The notes: generated by a model not told the origin, from the letters alone. A DNA stretch of 64,000 bases from Bacillota bacterium (GCA_023402845.1 JAEYFP010000045.1:62001-126000), one strand, 5' to 3'. Shown: positions 1 to 9,037, counted from the first letter of the stretch. Program-made: numbers and translations.

Positions 1-2
1 AA

Positions 3-503
3 GAATCACAAAAAGACGCCGGATTTACCTTTGCTTCGGTTGAAAGTTTTTCAAACGGTTATACTTTTTCGGAAATGGAAATCAGCGATGTAGATAAAAT
101 TGACGATGAATTCAACCGTATGGACAGCTTCAAGGAATGGTGGGGCCGCTATACGCGCGAAGATTCACCTGAAATTTCTCTTGTCATTCACGGCGTATTG
201 CCGGAGGCCGCAGAAGACACAACAGAGCCTACAGAGACAACTGTTATCAACGGAGTAAACGTCTCTTATAATTTGGACCATTACAAATTTGTGCCGGAGA
301 ATTATGAGCTGACGGCGGAGGATGAAGCCAACATGGCCGGACCTCACTATTATATTTCCTATGGCTCGGATACCGTCGAAGAATCAGACGTATCCTATAT
401 CACGTGGAATAAAGAAGGGATTCAGTATAGTCTGATGTGCTTCGAATCTGCTGTTGAAGCGGAGGAGCTCTATGAAATGGCCGGAGAAATCATGATGCAA
501 TAA
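3..503 (+). CDS. DUF4367-like protein, C-terminal part (5' end outside window)
   Basis: The reading frame is open from base 3, so the gene starts upstream of the window; the ATG at 75 is internal. About 166 residues are visible. The end is an acidic, aromatic-rich region (YYISYGSD, YITWNKEGIQYSLM, then AVEAEELYEMAGEIM). This alternation of a Trp-x-(D/K)-G-x-x-Y-x-L strand with a final EEL-x-x-x-A-x-x-I helix is what I know from DUF4367-type extracytoplasmic domains, often found beside sigma-factor or anti-sigma genes. The rest of its locus is not visible, so role and partner are unknown. Family assignment is by eye only. Confidence 0.55.
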   Translation, partial: ESQKDAGFTFASVESFSNGYTFSEMEISDVDKIDDEFNRMDSFKEWWGRYTREDSPEISLVIHGVLPEAAEDTTEPTETTVINGVNVSYNLDHYKFVPENYELTAEDEANMAGPHYYISYGSDTVEESDVSYITWNKEGIQYSLMCFESAVEAEELYEMAGEIMMQ

Positions 504-520
504 ACTGCCGCACAACTGAA

Positions 521-543
521 TGAGAGCGTCTCAGACGCTCTCA
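521..543. terminator. Hairpin between convergent genes, probable terminator
   Basis: A perfect 10-bp stem (TGAGAGCGTC / GACGCTCTCA) closes a TCA loop between the plus-strand gene ending at 503 and the minus-strand regulator ending at 552. The T-tract is poor on both sides (TCTCTT on plus). The same stem, one base different, recurs at 9076-9114. Confidence 0.6.
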
Positions 544-551
544 TCTCTTAT

Positions 552-1298
552 TCAGCTACTCTCCAACAGTTCCTTACGGTATTGCGTCGGAGTCATATTC
601 TCTATCTTTTTAAATGCCTTGCTGAACACGCGATAATCGTGAAAACCTGTGGCTTCCGCAATTTCAGTTACAGGAAGTGCTGTTGTCAGCAATAAGGTCT
701 TGGCCCTTTCCATCCTGACTGTAGTCAAATATGCTAAAAAATTCACACCGATTTCATTTTTAAAAAGCTGACTGATATATTGGGGGCTTAGGTGAAATTC
801 TCCGGCCAGGCAGCGAAGATTAATATCTTTTCCCAAATTTTTTTGAATATATTTGGTAATAGAAAAGATCAGCCGTCCATCCTGCTGTTCACCCGCAGGC
901 TGTGCGGAAGCTTTCTGTTGGTACAAGACCACCTTCAGGTTGTCAATCACGTATCCGAACTCCTCGTAATTGACAGGCTTTAGAATATAATCTGTAATTT
1001 TAAGGCGGATTGCCTGCTGGCAGTAATGAAAGTCATCATATCCGGAAACAATGACAAACGCGATATCAGGATGCTTTCTTTTAGCCAGCCGGATCACCTC
1101 AAGGCCACTCATGATCGGAATGTTAATGTCCATAATTACAATATCCGGACATAGACTGTCTATTCGGTTCACCGCTTCCAAACCATCTGCAGCCTCACCC
1201 GCAATTTCACAATCATGGGCCTCCCAATTAAACAGCCGTTTAAAGCCCTCCCGTATCATAATTTCATCATCTACCAGCAATACCTTTAATTTTTTCAA
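552..1298 (-). CDS. YesN-type response regulator (REC + AraC HTH)
   Basis: This 248-aa protein has an N-terminal receiver domain (acidic pocket D10/D11, phospho-acceptor D57 in IVIMDINIP, Lys in the KPV motif near 108). A C-terminal AraC-type double helix-turn-helix spans about residues 150-245, ending FSKAFKKIENMTPTQYRK. In this family, phosphorylation by a YesM-type kinase activates transcription of a neighbouring sugar-uptake operon. The cognate kinase is presumably the gene ending at 2882, but an enzyme gene lies between them. It is the last gene of the minus-strand module and its start lies 15 bases after the enzyme's stop, so it is probably co-transcribed. Confidence 0.93.
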   Translation of the reverse strand: MKKLKVLLVDDEIMIREGFKRLFNWEAHDCEIAGEAADGLEAVNRIDSLCPDIVIMDINIPIMSGLEVIRLAKRKHPDIAFVIVSGYDDFHYCQQAIRLKITDYILKPVNYEEFGYVIDNLKVVLYQQKASAQPAGEQQDGRLIFSITKYIQKNLGKDINLRCLAGEFHLSPQYISQLFKNEIGVNFLAYLTTVRMERAKTLLLTTALPVTEIAEATGFHDYRVFSKAFKKIENMTPTQYRKELLESS

Positions 1299-1313
1299 AG
1301 TCCTATCCGCCCT

Positions 1314-2885
1314 TTAATTCACCTGATTTTCCCGCATCAAACAAACCTTTACCGCTCCTCCTGAATGTCTTCCCGAAAGCGCAACATCAATTAAAAACTC
1401 CAGTTTTGGTTCCTCAACATCATCTGCGTTAAATTCAAATACCGTTTCCGCATAGTCACCGCTCAGATTATTTAACGGCATCATGACGCTGCTTCCGTTC
1501 AGCATTTCCGCTCCTGCAGGCAGATAAGCACGGATCTTTACCCATTGCTGCTCATTTAAATAAAATGCATTATAGACGCGAACCTTTATTTTTCTTGTTT
1601 CTCCCCTGCGGTATGTTACGGATTCCCCGTAATCGATAAATACCTTACAGGCAGGAAACTCATGGCGGACAACATAAGGGGAAAGTGCGCAGAGTTCGCT
1701 TGCAGTCAGATCCCCATTTTTACAATGAGAATTCATACGGTTTAAATACTCCTCCGGCCGTTCACAGAGCAGATCCTCTCCCTCTCTGCAGTCGATGCTC
1801 ATCCCGCCTGACGCAAAAATATCACAAAAATCCTGTCCGAGGAACAACGGCATTGTCCGAATTACTCTTTCCGTCAGCTCTGTCGCCGTTTCCGGCACCC
1901 AGATTCCTCTGCTCGTCTTGTCGATACAAAGTGTCGCGATCTTGTCATCAAGCGGCGTCTTCCATTTTTCCGGAAGCGCCTTTTCTCCCTCAAGAATACC
2001 AAGCAGTGCCCCGAGAGTTGCACAAGTGCAGTCCGTATCCTCTCCAAAGGAATTGGCAATGATAATGCTGCGTCCGAAATCTCCCTCTCCATACAGCCAT
2101 CCCGCTATCATGAACGCTACGTTTTCCGGGGCGTCAAAGCCTGGTGCTCCGAGCTCCATTCCCTCGTTTCCTTCTTTTTTGATCTCTTTGAGCTTGATGC
2201 CCTGGATGCCGAATGTGCCGGGTGCCGTATTATGAATCTGCTTACGTGCCTCCAAGACATCAACCTTTTTTTCATAACACTCGCATGCTTTTTTTATCGC
2301 CTTGGCAGTCATGCTGCTCTCCGGAATATAGGTAAGTGCGATATCAATCAGCTTTTGCGGACTGCTTTCGACAAACGCCGCGCTTTGTAAGGCCGCACAG
2401 AAGACTTCTCCATACATGCCTTCTCCGGTATGATCCACAATTGCATCCTCATAGGCGTAACGGGTCGCTATTTCCGGGTGTCCGGGTGCCAGACACGCCC
2501 ATATTTCCGAGCGGATAAAACAACCGCAGCTATTTCCGTATGGATTATCTGTCACCCCCGATAAGGGCGGTCTCAGGCCGGCTCTTAAATTTGCCTTTCC
2601 CGTTCCGTACTCCACCCAGTTCGGTATAATATAGGAAAGCCAATACTCTCCCAGAATAGAGGCATCTACTGTCCTTCCATATTTCTCAACTGCGGCCAGC
2701 CATACAATCTGCAAATCCAGATCATCGTTGGGCGGCGGCCCCATCGTCAAATCCTGTGTATAAAAATCAATCTCATTCACCTGCCTGAGACACTCAAACG
2801 GAGCACCCAACACACCGCCGATATTTTTTCCGGTCCAACAGCCTTTTACTTTATCCTTATATACCTCAAATCTCAGTTTCATCAT
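1314..2885 (-). CDS. ADP-ribosylglycohydrolase-family enzyme with C-terminal beta domain
   Basis: 523 aa. The N-terminal ~350 residues carry the ADP-ribosyl-GH signatures: a start like KGCWTGKNIGGVLGAPFE, the acidic cluster NDDLDLQ, and a late metal site NSFGEDTDCTCATLGALLG. These supply the Asp/Glu ligands of the binuclear Mg centre known in the family, which cleaves N- or O-glycosidic bonds to ADP-ribose. A C-terminal ~140-residue segment rich in beta strands (VTYRRGETRKIKVRVYNAF) looks like an Ig-like domain not found in minimal family members. The ATG overlaps the kinase stop (ATGA). Being embedded in a sugar ABC/TCS operon, it may act on an imported ribosylated glycoside rather than on ADP-ribosylated protein; that is inference. 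Confidence 0.85.
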   Translation of the reverse strand: MMKLRFEVYKDKVKGCWTGKNIGGVLGAPFECLRQVNEIDFYTQDLTMGPPPNDDLDLQIVWLAAVEKYGRTVDASILGEYWLSYIIPNWVEYGTGKANLRAGLRPPLSGVTDNPYGNSCGCFIRSEIWACLAPGHPEIATRYAYEDAIVDHTGEGMYGEVFCAALQSAAFVESSPQKLIDIALTYIPESSMTAKAIKKACECYEKKVDVLEARKQIHNTAPGTFGIQGIKLKEIKKEGNEGMELGAPGFDAPENVAFMIAGWLYGEGDFGRSIIIANSFGEDTDCTCATLGALLGILEGEKALPEKWKTPLDDKIATLCIDKTSRGIWVPETATELTERVIRTMPLFLGQDFCDIFASGGMSIDCREGEDLLCERPEEYLNRMNSHCKNGDLTASELCALSPYVVRHEFPACKVFIDYGESVTYRRGETRKIKVRVYNAFYLNEQQWVKIRAYLPAGAEMLNGSSVMMPLNNLSGDYAETVFEFNADDVEEPKLEFLIDVALSGRHSGGAVKVCLMRENQVN

Positions 2886-4768
2886 TCTATTTCCTCCTGA
2901 TTATCCTCTTTTATAATCCGCAGAAGAATATGTGCCGTCACTCCTGCCGTTTCATTTTCCGTATACCAAAGTCCGCAGTCTTCTCCGCAGAGCATTTTGA
3001 TGCGTCTTTGTACATTACTGATTCCGATACTGTTTTGGTTTTTCTCATTCGTCTCCTCAGGGTTTTTATCGCTGAGGCTATTCTCAACTCGCCTTCTGAC
3101 AGCGGTATTAAAACCTACTCCCGTATCTGCAATTTCTATTTCCATGTATTCCTCGGTGGTATCCAAACGGTGTACCTTGATATTGATTTCGCCTTGATAG
3201 CCCTTGTTTCTCAATCCGTGCAGCAGACTGTTCTCCACGATCGGCTGCAGCATAAAATTAGGAACCTGTGCATCCCCTAATTCATCATCCACCTCATAGC
3301 CGCATAGAAGCTTCGGGTAACGGTATTGCATCAGCTCCAAATAGGCATGCAAAAGCTTCAATTCATGTTCCAGAGTAACCGTTTGCCGGTCCGCCTTTAC
3401 ACTGAGCCGAAAGAAATCAACAAGACGCATCAGCAGATCGGCCACCGTTTGATCCTCATTGATTTGAGCCTGAATCCTTATCGTATCAAGCGTATTATAC
3501 AAAAAATGAGGATTCACCTGACTTTTTAAATAGAGCATCGAAAGTCTCTGCTCAGTCAATTCGCTTTCCTTAATTTTCATTTCATTCACATACTTATTTT
3601 CAATCAGCCCCTGAAGCATATCGAGCATTCCGTTAAAGGAATGCACAAGCAGGCCGATCTCATCCCCGCTTTTAACACGGTAACGGATATGCAGACTGTT
3701 TTCGTCAAATTGGCTCATACCCGCAGATAATTCTTCCAGCGGTTTTAAAATCTTTCTCACGCTGTAAAACGTCAGCAGGATAACAAAACCCATGGCGCAC
3801 AGTCCAAGCAGGATGCTATAATCTATAAATTCCGTCACTTCCCGGACAAATACACTCTTGGACTTTCCCGCAATGAGCCTTAATCCGCTGTAAGAGGACT
3901 GCATCTGGGATACCCGGCATTTTTCATTCTGCCACATAACATCCGACACCGGCTCTGAAAGAGCCTTTTCCATTGACGGAGAAATCTCCGTAACATACTG
4001 TCCGATCAGATCTTCCTCCTGACAGCAGATTATTTTTCCCGATTCCGTGCATAAAATATAGAACATGTCCCTGCCGATTGTCTCAGTCAACATATCATGA
4101 AAGGTCGAGACCGGTGTCGTAAGTGCAATACATCCGATCTTTTCATAGGGAGAAAAGCTATAAATATCTCGAAGCATCCACAAAGTATTTTTATAAAACG
4201 GATCTTTATTATACCTGTCGTTGTACCTCATAAATTGCGGAAGCCTTGCAGCGGCAATCAGGCAATTCGCCGTCAGCATCCCGTCTCCCTGTGCTTTTAC
4301 GCGGTTCAACGATTCATAAGCATCCACATTCCGAATACGGGACGGATTCGCCGTATCATAAGAATAAATCATTGATAAATTGTCAAATAAATAAATGCCG
4401 TTAATGTCATTGCGCAGCGTGACAAGCGACGTATAATATCCGGTCAGATACGCTTCATCCGCATTTTTCAGTGTAATTTTTTTTCTGTGGTAGGTTTTCA
4501 ATATTTCCTGAACATTGTCTCCTGTCGTACTCATCAAAGAGACTCTTTCCATATCCTTCAGCTTATTATCCGCTGCCATCAAGGAATCCACAATATACGT
4601 ATGAAAGCTCTCCTCTTCTTTCCGGCTGACTGCTTTATAATCCAGCAGACTGATGATTGTTACCGTCAGGACAAATGCAATACAAAAGAAACTGCTGCTG
4701 ATAACGCAGATTTTAAGACTGATGCTTCTCTTAATTTCCAGTTTTTTGTCCTTCCATTTTTTATACAA
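2882..4768 (-). CDS. YesM-type sensor histidine kinase
   Basis: About 628 aa. A transmembrane helix near residues 15-40, an extracytoplasmic sensor region of ~270 residues, a second helix, a HAMP linker (EELSAGMSQFDEN...), then the His_kinase motif NPHFLYNTLD (His ~421) and an HATPase domain with N-box VENSLLHG. I place the start at TTG 4768: AAAGGGG precedes it at good spacing, and it begins just past the permease stop at 4774. The frame runs back to an ATG at 4858, but that would overlap the permease gene and add a non-conserved leader. It likely senses an extracellular sugar or the binding protein and phosphorylates the regulator at 552-1298. Confidence 0.92.
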   Translation of the reverse strand: MYKKWKDKKLEIKRSISLKICVISSSFFCIAFVLTVTIISLLDYKAVSRKEEESFHTYIVDSLMAADNKLKDMERVSLMSTTGDNVQEILKTYHRKKITLKNADEAYLTGYYTSLVTLRNDINGIYLFDNLSMIYSYDTANPSRIRNVDAYESLNRVKAQGDGMLTANCLIAAARLPQFMRYNDRYNKDPFYKNTLWMLRDIYSFSPYEKIGCIALTTPVSTFHDMLTETIGRDMFYILCTESGKIICCQEEDLIGQYVTEISPSMEKALSEPVSDVMWQNEKCRVSQMQSSYSGLRLIAGKSKSVFVREVTEFIDYSILLGLCAMGFVILLTFYSVRKILKPLEELSAGMSQFDENSLHIRYRVKSGDEIGLLVHSFNGMLDMLQGLIENKYVNEMKIKESELTEQRLSMLYLKSQVNPHFLYNTLDTIRIQAQINEDQTVADLLMRLVDFFRLSVKADRQTVTLEHELKLLHAYLELMQYRYPKLLCGYEVDDELGDAQVPNFMLQPIVENSLLHGLRNKGYQGEINIKVHRLDTTEEYMEIEIADTGVGFNTAVRRRVENSLSDKNPEETNEKNQNSIGISNVQRRIKMLCGEDCGLWYTENETAGVTAHILLRIIKEDNQEEIE

Positions 4769-4773
4769 ACTGT

Positions 4774-5568
4774 TTACCCCTTTACTGCTCCCTGTGTGAG
4801 ACCGGCTATTAAGAACCTGGAAGCAAATAAATAAAATATTGCAATCGGCAGAAGACAAATCACAAGTGCAGCAAACAGCACCTGTACCGGAAACTGTGTC
4901 GAACCCATGGATGCGGAAAACCGAATGGGTATAACAGAAATCGGCAGCTTTGCTTCATCCTTAATAAAAATCATTGCCATCTGCAATTCATTCCAGGAAG
5001 ATAAAAATGTCTGCATCAGCACAAATGCCAGTCCCGGCTTTGCAAGAGGCATCATCACTGTTCTGAATACTCTGAATTTTCCTGCCCCGTCGATGCGGGC
5101 CGCTTCAATCAATTGATCCGGTAATGCATCAAAATAATTTTTAAGCATCATCAGATTAAAACAGCTGCTCAGCGTCGCATACGGCAGCACAACGGAAAAT
5201 CTGGAGCCCAGCATACCCATTCCCTTAATTGTACTAAATAGCGGGAATATCATTGCGGATGCAGGAATCATCATCCCCATAAGCATAGCATAATAAATCA
5301 TTTTTTTAAATGGAAACTCCAGTTTAGAAAAAGCATATGCCGCAAGTGAAACTACAACCGCAACGACAATCAGCGTTGTACATACGATCAGAATACTGTT
5401 TACTAAATTTTTGAATAACTGGTAGGTCTCGAACACCCGTACATAGTTATAAATGCCGTCTACCGCAAAGGATTTAATCAGCATCAGTACAATCGGATAC
5501 ATAAAAATTGTTACGGCCAGAATACAAATCACATGTGCCGTCAGATTATTTTTTCTGATTCCTTTCAC
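4774..5568 (-). CDS. Carbohydrate ABC transporter permease, MalG/YcjP type
   Basis: 264 aa with about six hydrophobic helices and the binding-protein-dependent permease loop (EAARIDGAGKFRVFRTVMMPLAKPGL), the coupling helix that docks to the ATPase. It ends in the VKG tail common in CUT1 MalG-like subunits. Its start overlaps the stop of the MalF-type permease by 4 bases. No ATPase gene is in the module; CUT1 systems of Clostridia usually share a distant MsmK-type ATPase. Confidence 0.93.
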   Translation of the reverse strand: MKGIRKNNLTAHVICILAVTIFMYPIVLMLIKSFAVDGIYNYVRVFETYQLFKNLVNSILIVCTTLIVVAVVVSLAAYAFSKLEFPFKKMIYYAMLMGMMIPASAMIFPLFSTIKGMGMLGSRFSVVLPYATLSSCFNLMMLKNYFDALPDQLIEAARIDGAGKFRVFRTVMMPLAKPGLAFVLMQTFLSSWNELQMAMIFIKDEAKLPISVIPIRFSASMGSTQFPVQVLFAALVICLLPIAIFYLFASRFLIAGLTQGAVKG

Positions 5569-6467
5569 GCTGCCGCCTCCTTATCTTTATCGTTGCGGTA
5601 ATAAAAGCAAAGCTGCAGTGCCGTAATAATCATCGCTAACATAAGCATGAGCACGACAATTGCCGAGGCGGTTCCCTGATCAAACAAATCAAAAGATTTC
5701 GAATAAATATAAGTAGAGAAAAATTCCGTTGCATGATTGGGTCCGGCGTTAGTCAATACATAAGGAATATCAAACGTCTTTAAAGAACCGATCATTCCCA
5801 TAATGAATACCGTATAATGCGTGCCCCTGAGCAGGGGAAACGTAATATGTGTAAACTGCTTAAAATTTCCGGCCCCATCGATTTGGGCGGCCTCATAAAT
5901 ATCCTGCGAAATATTCAGCATATTTGCATAATACATCAGCATACTATACCCAGTCCATTGCCATATATTTACAAATATAATACATCCAAGTGCAATCTTG
6001 GGTTCAGCGAGCCATTGCCTGCACAAAAAGTCCAGATGAAAAAAGGTCAGCATCTGATTAAGATACCCGCGGTTTGTCTCCAGAATCTTTGAAAAAACAT
6101 TGCCCACAATCGAAGGGGTCGCTATAATCGGCAAATAAATCAGTGTTTTATAAACATCTGCAAACCTGATTTTTCGAATTAGAATTGATGCAAAAAACAA
6201 TCCTATCAATGCCTGAATCAAAATCGTAGAAAAAGCAAAAATCAAAAAATTTTTCATGATCGTTGCCATCACGGGATCCGCAAACAGTGCTCTGTAATTA
6301 GTAAGGCCCACGAAGTCTTTTGTCTGACTGATTCCGTTCCATTCAAAAAAACTGATGATGATATTATAAATAACCGGATAAATCACAAAGCCCGCAAACA
6401 GTGCGACCATCGGCAAAATGAACAAATACCCCGTCAGATAATTTCTCCATATCTTTGTCTTTCTCAT
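5565..6467 (-). CDS. Carbohydrate ABC transporter permease, MalF/UgpA type
   Basis: 300 aa, six predicted membrane helices. It begins LTGYLFILPMVALFAGFVIYP, typical of CUT1 MalF-like subunits, and carries the EAA loop (IYEAAQIDGAGNFKQFTHITFPLL). It forms the membrane pore with the next gene (4774-5568), to which it is translationally coupled. A strong hairpin lies between it and the upstream binding-protein gene. Confidence 0.93.
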   Translation of the reverse strand: MRKTKIWRNYLTGYLFILPMVALFAGFVIYPVIYNIIISFFEWNGISQTKDFVGLTNYRALFADPVMATIMKNFLIFAFSTILIQALIGLFFASILIRKIRFADVYKTLIYLPIIATPSIVGNVFSKILETNRGYLNQMLTFFHLDFLCRQWLAEPKIALGCIIFVNIWQWTGYSMLMYYANMLNISQDIYEAAQIDGAGNFKQFTHITFPLLRGTHYTVFIMGMIGSLKTFDIPYVLTNAGPNHATEFFSTYIYSKSFDLFDQGTASAIVVLMLMLAMIITALQLCFYYRNDKDKEAAA

Positions 6468-6492
6468 AGTCTCTATCCCTGCTTTTTTTAAT

Positions 6493-6534
6493 CAGGCTGC
6501 CGGTTATGGCATTACTGCTTTGCCCGGCAGCCTG
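6493..6534 (-). terminator. Intercistronic hairpin between binding protein and permeases
   Basis: A perfect 11-bp G+C-rich stem (CAGGCTGCCGG / CCGGCAGCCTG) with a 20-nt loop. On the minus transcript it follows the binding-protein stop (6540) and precedes the permease start (6467). No U-tract follows it on the minus strand (ATTAAAAAAAG), so it is better read as an mRNA 3'-end stabiliser or partial terminator that keeps binding protein above permease. A T-tract is present only on the plus side. Confidence 0.6.
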
Positions 6535-6539
6535 TTTTA

Positions 6540-7931
6540 TTATCTCTGAATCGACTTGGAAACCGTCTCGATTTGTTCTGCCGCCTCTTGGGGCGTCACT
6601 TCATTAATTGCCAATGCGCCCAGCATATCAAGAAGCTTTGTATACAGCTCGGAATTATCAATCGTTCTCACGCCCCCTACATTGCTTTTGGCATTATCAA
6701 TGACAAACTCCAAATTCTGCTGTCCGTCCTCACTCAACCCCTTCACCTGAAGCTCCATATCCGAAAGCGTCGGCATATATTCCAGATAATCATTGACGAG
6801 AAGCTCCTGACCCTCATGAACAAGATAATCCATGAAACGGAAGGCCTCTTCTTTTACCTCTGAATATTTATTCATACATAATACAACATCCACAGACATT
6901 GTCATCGGGCTGACCTTTCCGTCATCATTCCAGTCAATCAGAAAAATATCATGATCCGCCCCTTCGGAATTAAAGGTTTCCTTTGTTTCCGTATCGCTTA
7001 ATGTATACATATTCATTGCCCATGAGCCATTCAGCATAAGCGGGATACTGCCTTCCTTCTGGAACATATCATTTACATCATTGTATAAGGTCATGCCGAC
7101 CGCACCATCCTGAAAGACACCGTCAAGGAAGCAGTTCTGCCAGATTCTTAAAGCCTCCACCATATCCGGATCCGTAAATGGTGTTTCACCGGCAATTGCC
7201 GAATACAGCTTTTCAGAATTAACATCATTTGCAATACTCATAAACGTATCCCCGTTCAGCCAGGAATCCTTTGCTCCGATTGCCATCGGGAGCTGATCAT
7301 TTTCTCTCAGCACCTTTCCTGCCTCAAGAAGCTGAGAATAAGATTTCGGAACCTCCAGTCCGTAATCCTTCAGCATATTTACATCTGCCCATGCAAGACC
7401 TGCATAAGTCATTCCAAGCGGAAGCCCATAATAAGCGCCATCCGATTCCATCATGCCGAGGCAGGAATCCAAAAACTGGCTTTTCCACTCACTGCCCCAC
7501 GTCTCCTCACAATAGGGAGTAATATCTTCCTCGAAATCCCTGAATTCGGAGTAGTAAACGCCTGCATTCATTCCATAAATATCCGGCCCTTCTCCGCCCA
7601 TCAGTTCCACCTTCAGCTGCTCTCTGTGGCTTCCTGAATCTACATATACATAATTAATTTCAATATCCGGATTTTCCGCTTCAAATGCATCAATAATTTT
7701 AAAAATTGCACTGTCCGGTCCGCCGTCGGCCGGATTCCATGTCTGAAAGGTCACTACCGTCTTTTCTGCATTGCCGCCGTTTTCCGCGTCGTTTGCTTCG
7801 GTCTGGCCGGCCTCTGCCGCCCCGCCTGCCGTATCATTCACAGCCGGACTTCCTTTAGAACCGCAGCCTGACAGGACAACCGCCGCCATCAGAGCAGCCC
7901 CCATTGCGCCGCTTATTAACTTTTTCTTCAT
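6540..7931 (-). CDS. Extracellular sugar-binding lipoprotein (family 1 SBP)
   Basis: 463 aa from ATG 7931. I chose this start because GGAGG (7940-7944) lies 8 bases upstream and the next residues form a lipoprotein signal (MKKKLISGAMGAALMAAVVLSGCGS; lipobox Cys ~23). An ATG at 7946 would add five residues and place the GGAGG inside the gene. After a Gly/Ala/Glu-rich linker, the fold shows family-1 SBP marks (VVTFQTWNPADGG, FEAENPDIEINYVY, GPDIYGMNAGVYY, IPLMLNGSWAMNMY). It captures an oligosaccharide outside the cell for the permeases at 4774-6467. The substrate cannot be read from sequence. Confidence 0.93.
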   Translation of the reverse strand: MKKKLISGAMGAALMAAVVLSGCGSKGSPAVNDTAGGAAEAGQTEANDAENGGNAEKTVVTFQTWNPADGGPDSAIFKIIDAFEAENPDIEINYVYVDSGSHREQLKVELMGGEGPDIYGMNAGVYYSEFRDFEEDITPYCEETWGSEWKSQFLDSCLGMMESDGAYYGLPLGMTYAGLAWADVNMLKDYGLEVPKSYSQLLEAGKVLRENDQLPMAIGAKDSWLNGDTFMSIANDVNSEKLYSAIAGETPFTDPDMVEALRIWQNCFLDGVFQDGAVGMTLYNDVNDMFQKEGSIPLMLNGSWAMNMYTLSDTETKETFNSEGADHDIFLIDWNDDGKVSPMTMSVDVVLCMNKYSEVKEEAFRFMDYLVHEGQELLVNDYLEYMPTLSDMELQVKGLSEDGQQNLEFVIDNAKSNVGGVRTIDNSELYTKLLDMLGALAINEVTPQEAAEQIETVSKSIQR

Positions 7932-7981
7932 TCTTTCATCCTCCAATACATAATTTACCCCTGTTTTTTCTAGATCTTTAT

Positions 7982-7995
7982 TTTCAAGCTTGAAA
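7982..7995. promoter_or_regulatory. Perfect 14-bp palindrome upstream of binding-protein gene
   Basis: TTTCAAGCTTGAAA is self-complementary over all 14 bases. It lies ~50 bases upstream of the binding-protein start, between that gene and the esterase. Its position suggests an operator for an internal promoter. AraC-type regulators usually use direct repeats, so the binding factor is unknown. Confidence 0.4.
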
Positions 7996-8055
7996 GTAAC
8001 TCCACTTTACCATATGCCCTCTCTTTGGGATAGACAGGTTTTCCGCTGAAATGTG

Positions 8056-8943
8056 TCAAAATTTAAGAAAATCCCGGCGCTTTTCAAGCCATTTCATGAG
8101 CAGCTCAAACCATGCCGCGCAATGATCGTTAATTTCCTCCTCCCTGGCCGCCGTATGCGGCAGTGCCAAAGACATTCCATGTACGCCGTGTTCAAAAATA
8201 TGAAGTTCATAAGGAATTTGAAACTTAGAAAGCTGTCTGGCATATGACAGACTATTTTCAGCCGGTACGACATGATCATCCGAAGTATGCCAGAGGAATG
8301 TTGGTACTGTATCCTCACAGACATACCGGAGCGGGCTGTATTTTCTGCGTATCTCCATGGACGGAAACTGCTCCCCGCAAAGGCAAAGATTTGCCTTCAG
8401 GAGTAATTCCTGTGTCTCCTTATAACATTGGTTTTCATAATGTGACATCATTTCATAATCACACAGAGGATAGCATAGTGCCGCCGTCTTGATTTTTAGC
8501 TCCTTCGGCTGCACACCGGCTTTTTCAGCCAGCCATTCTTCTCTCCATCTGTTTTCATACATTGCTGTTAAATAGGCACCTGCAGAAAAACCAAGCATCA
8601 GGATGCGCTCAGAATCAATATGAAATTCTTCCGCATGTTCTTTGATTGTATGCACCGCCATAGCACAATCCGTCAGTGCATTCTCCAGAATATTCGTAAT
8701 TCTAAGACTGCGATTTCCGATTGTATAATGCAATACAAATGCCTGAAATCCCCTATTCAAAAAAGCCGCCGCAACCGGCGCCCCCTCTCTCTCCGAAAGA
8801 GAAAAAAACGCACCGCCCGGACAGATCAGTACGGCCGGATATTGCATTGTTTTACTGTCCACCCGGTAATTTTCCTGTAAATATGCTGTAACATCCGTAT
8901 GGTGTTCCTCGTTCAGCACATATTTTCTGATTCTCATAAGCAT
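8056..8943 (-). CDS. Alpha/beta-hydrolase, Aes/BD-FAE-like esterase
   Basis: 295 aa. The fold shows an oxyanion segment (VLICPGGAFFSLSEREG), the nucleophile elbow GFSAGAY (Ser near residue 163), an acid-region loop (WHTSDDHVVP) and a catalytic His (HGVHGMS). This matches the lipase/esterase group deacetylating or de-feruloylating plant oligosaccharides (Aes/axeA2-like). No signal peptide is visible, so it probably acts in the cytoplasm on imported esterified sugars. It is the first gene of the minus-strand ABC/TCS module. The start is an ATG with GGAGGA just upstream. Confidence 0.85.
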   Translation of the reverse strand: MLMRIRKYVLNEEHHTDVTAYLQENYRVDSKTMQYPAVLICPGGAFFSLSEREGAPVAAAFLNRGFQAFVLHYTIGNRSLRITNILENALTDCAMAVHTIKEHAEEFHIDSERILMLGFSAGAYLTAMYENRWREEWLAEKAGVQPKELKIKTAALCYPLCDYEMMSHYENQCYKETQELLLKANLCLCGEQFPSMEIRRKYSPLRYVCEDTVPTFLWHTSDDHVVPAENSLSYARQLSKFQIPYELHIFEHGVHGMSLALPHTAAREEEINDHCAAWFELLMKWLEKRRDFLKF

Positions 8944-9020
8944 TCCTCCAACTATCTTTAGTGTGCAGGGCAGGAGCGTCCTATATTAGTTTACATCCCG
9001 TCAGTCTAGCACGAAAGACT

Positions 9021-9037
9021 CTTTTTACAGTAAAAAG
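9021..9037. promoter_or_regulatory. Perfect palindromic operator candidate ahead of the esterase operon
   Basis: CTTTTTAC-A-GTAAAAAG is a perfect 8-1-8 palindrome ~80 bases before the esterase start. On the minus strand an extended -10 (TGC-TAGACT, reading down from 9011) follows it, so the palindrome would cover the -35 region. The binding factor is unknown. Confidence 0.45.

Noticed and set aside
1685..2235. Overlapping plus-strand frames of 125-146 codons
   Set aside because: They are antisense to the well-supported ADP-ribosylglycohydrolase gene and lack any domain signal.
4768..4858. Extended N terminus of the YesM kinase starting at ATG 4858
   Set aside because: It overlaps the permease gene by 85 bases, while TTG 4768 has a good ribosome site and places the first membrane helix correctly.
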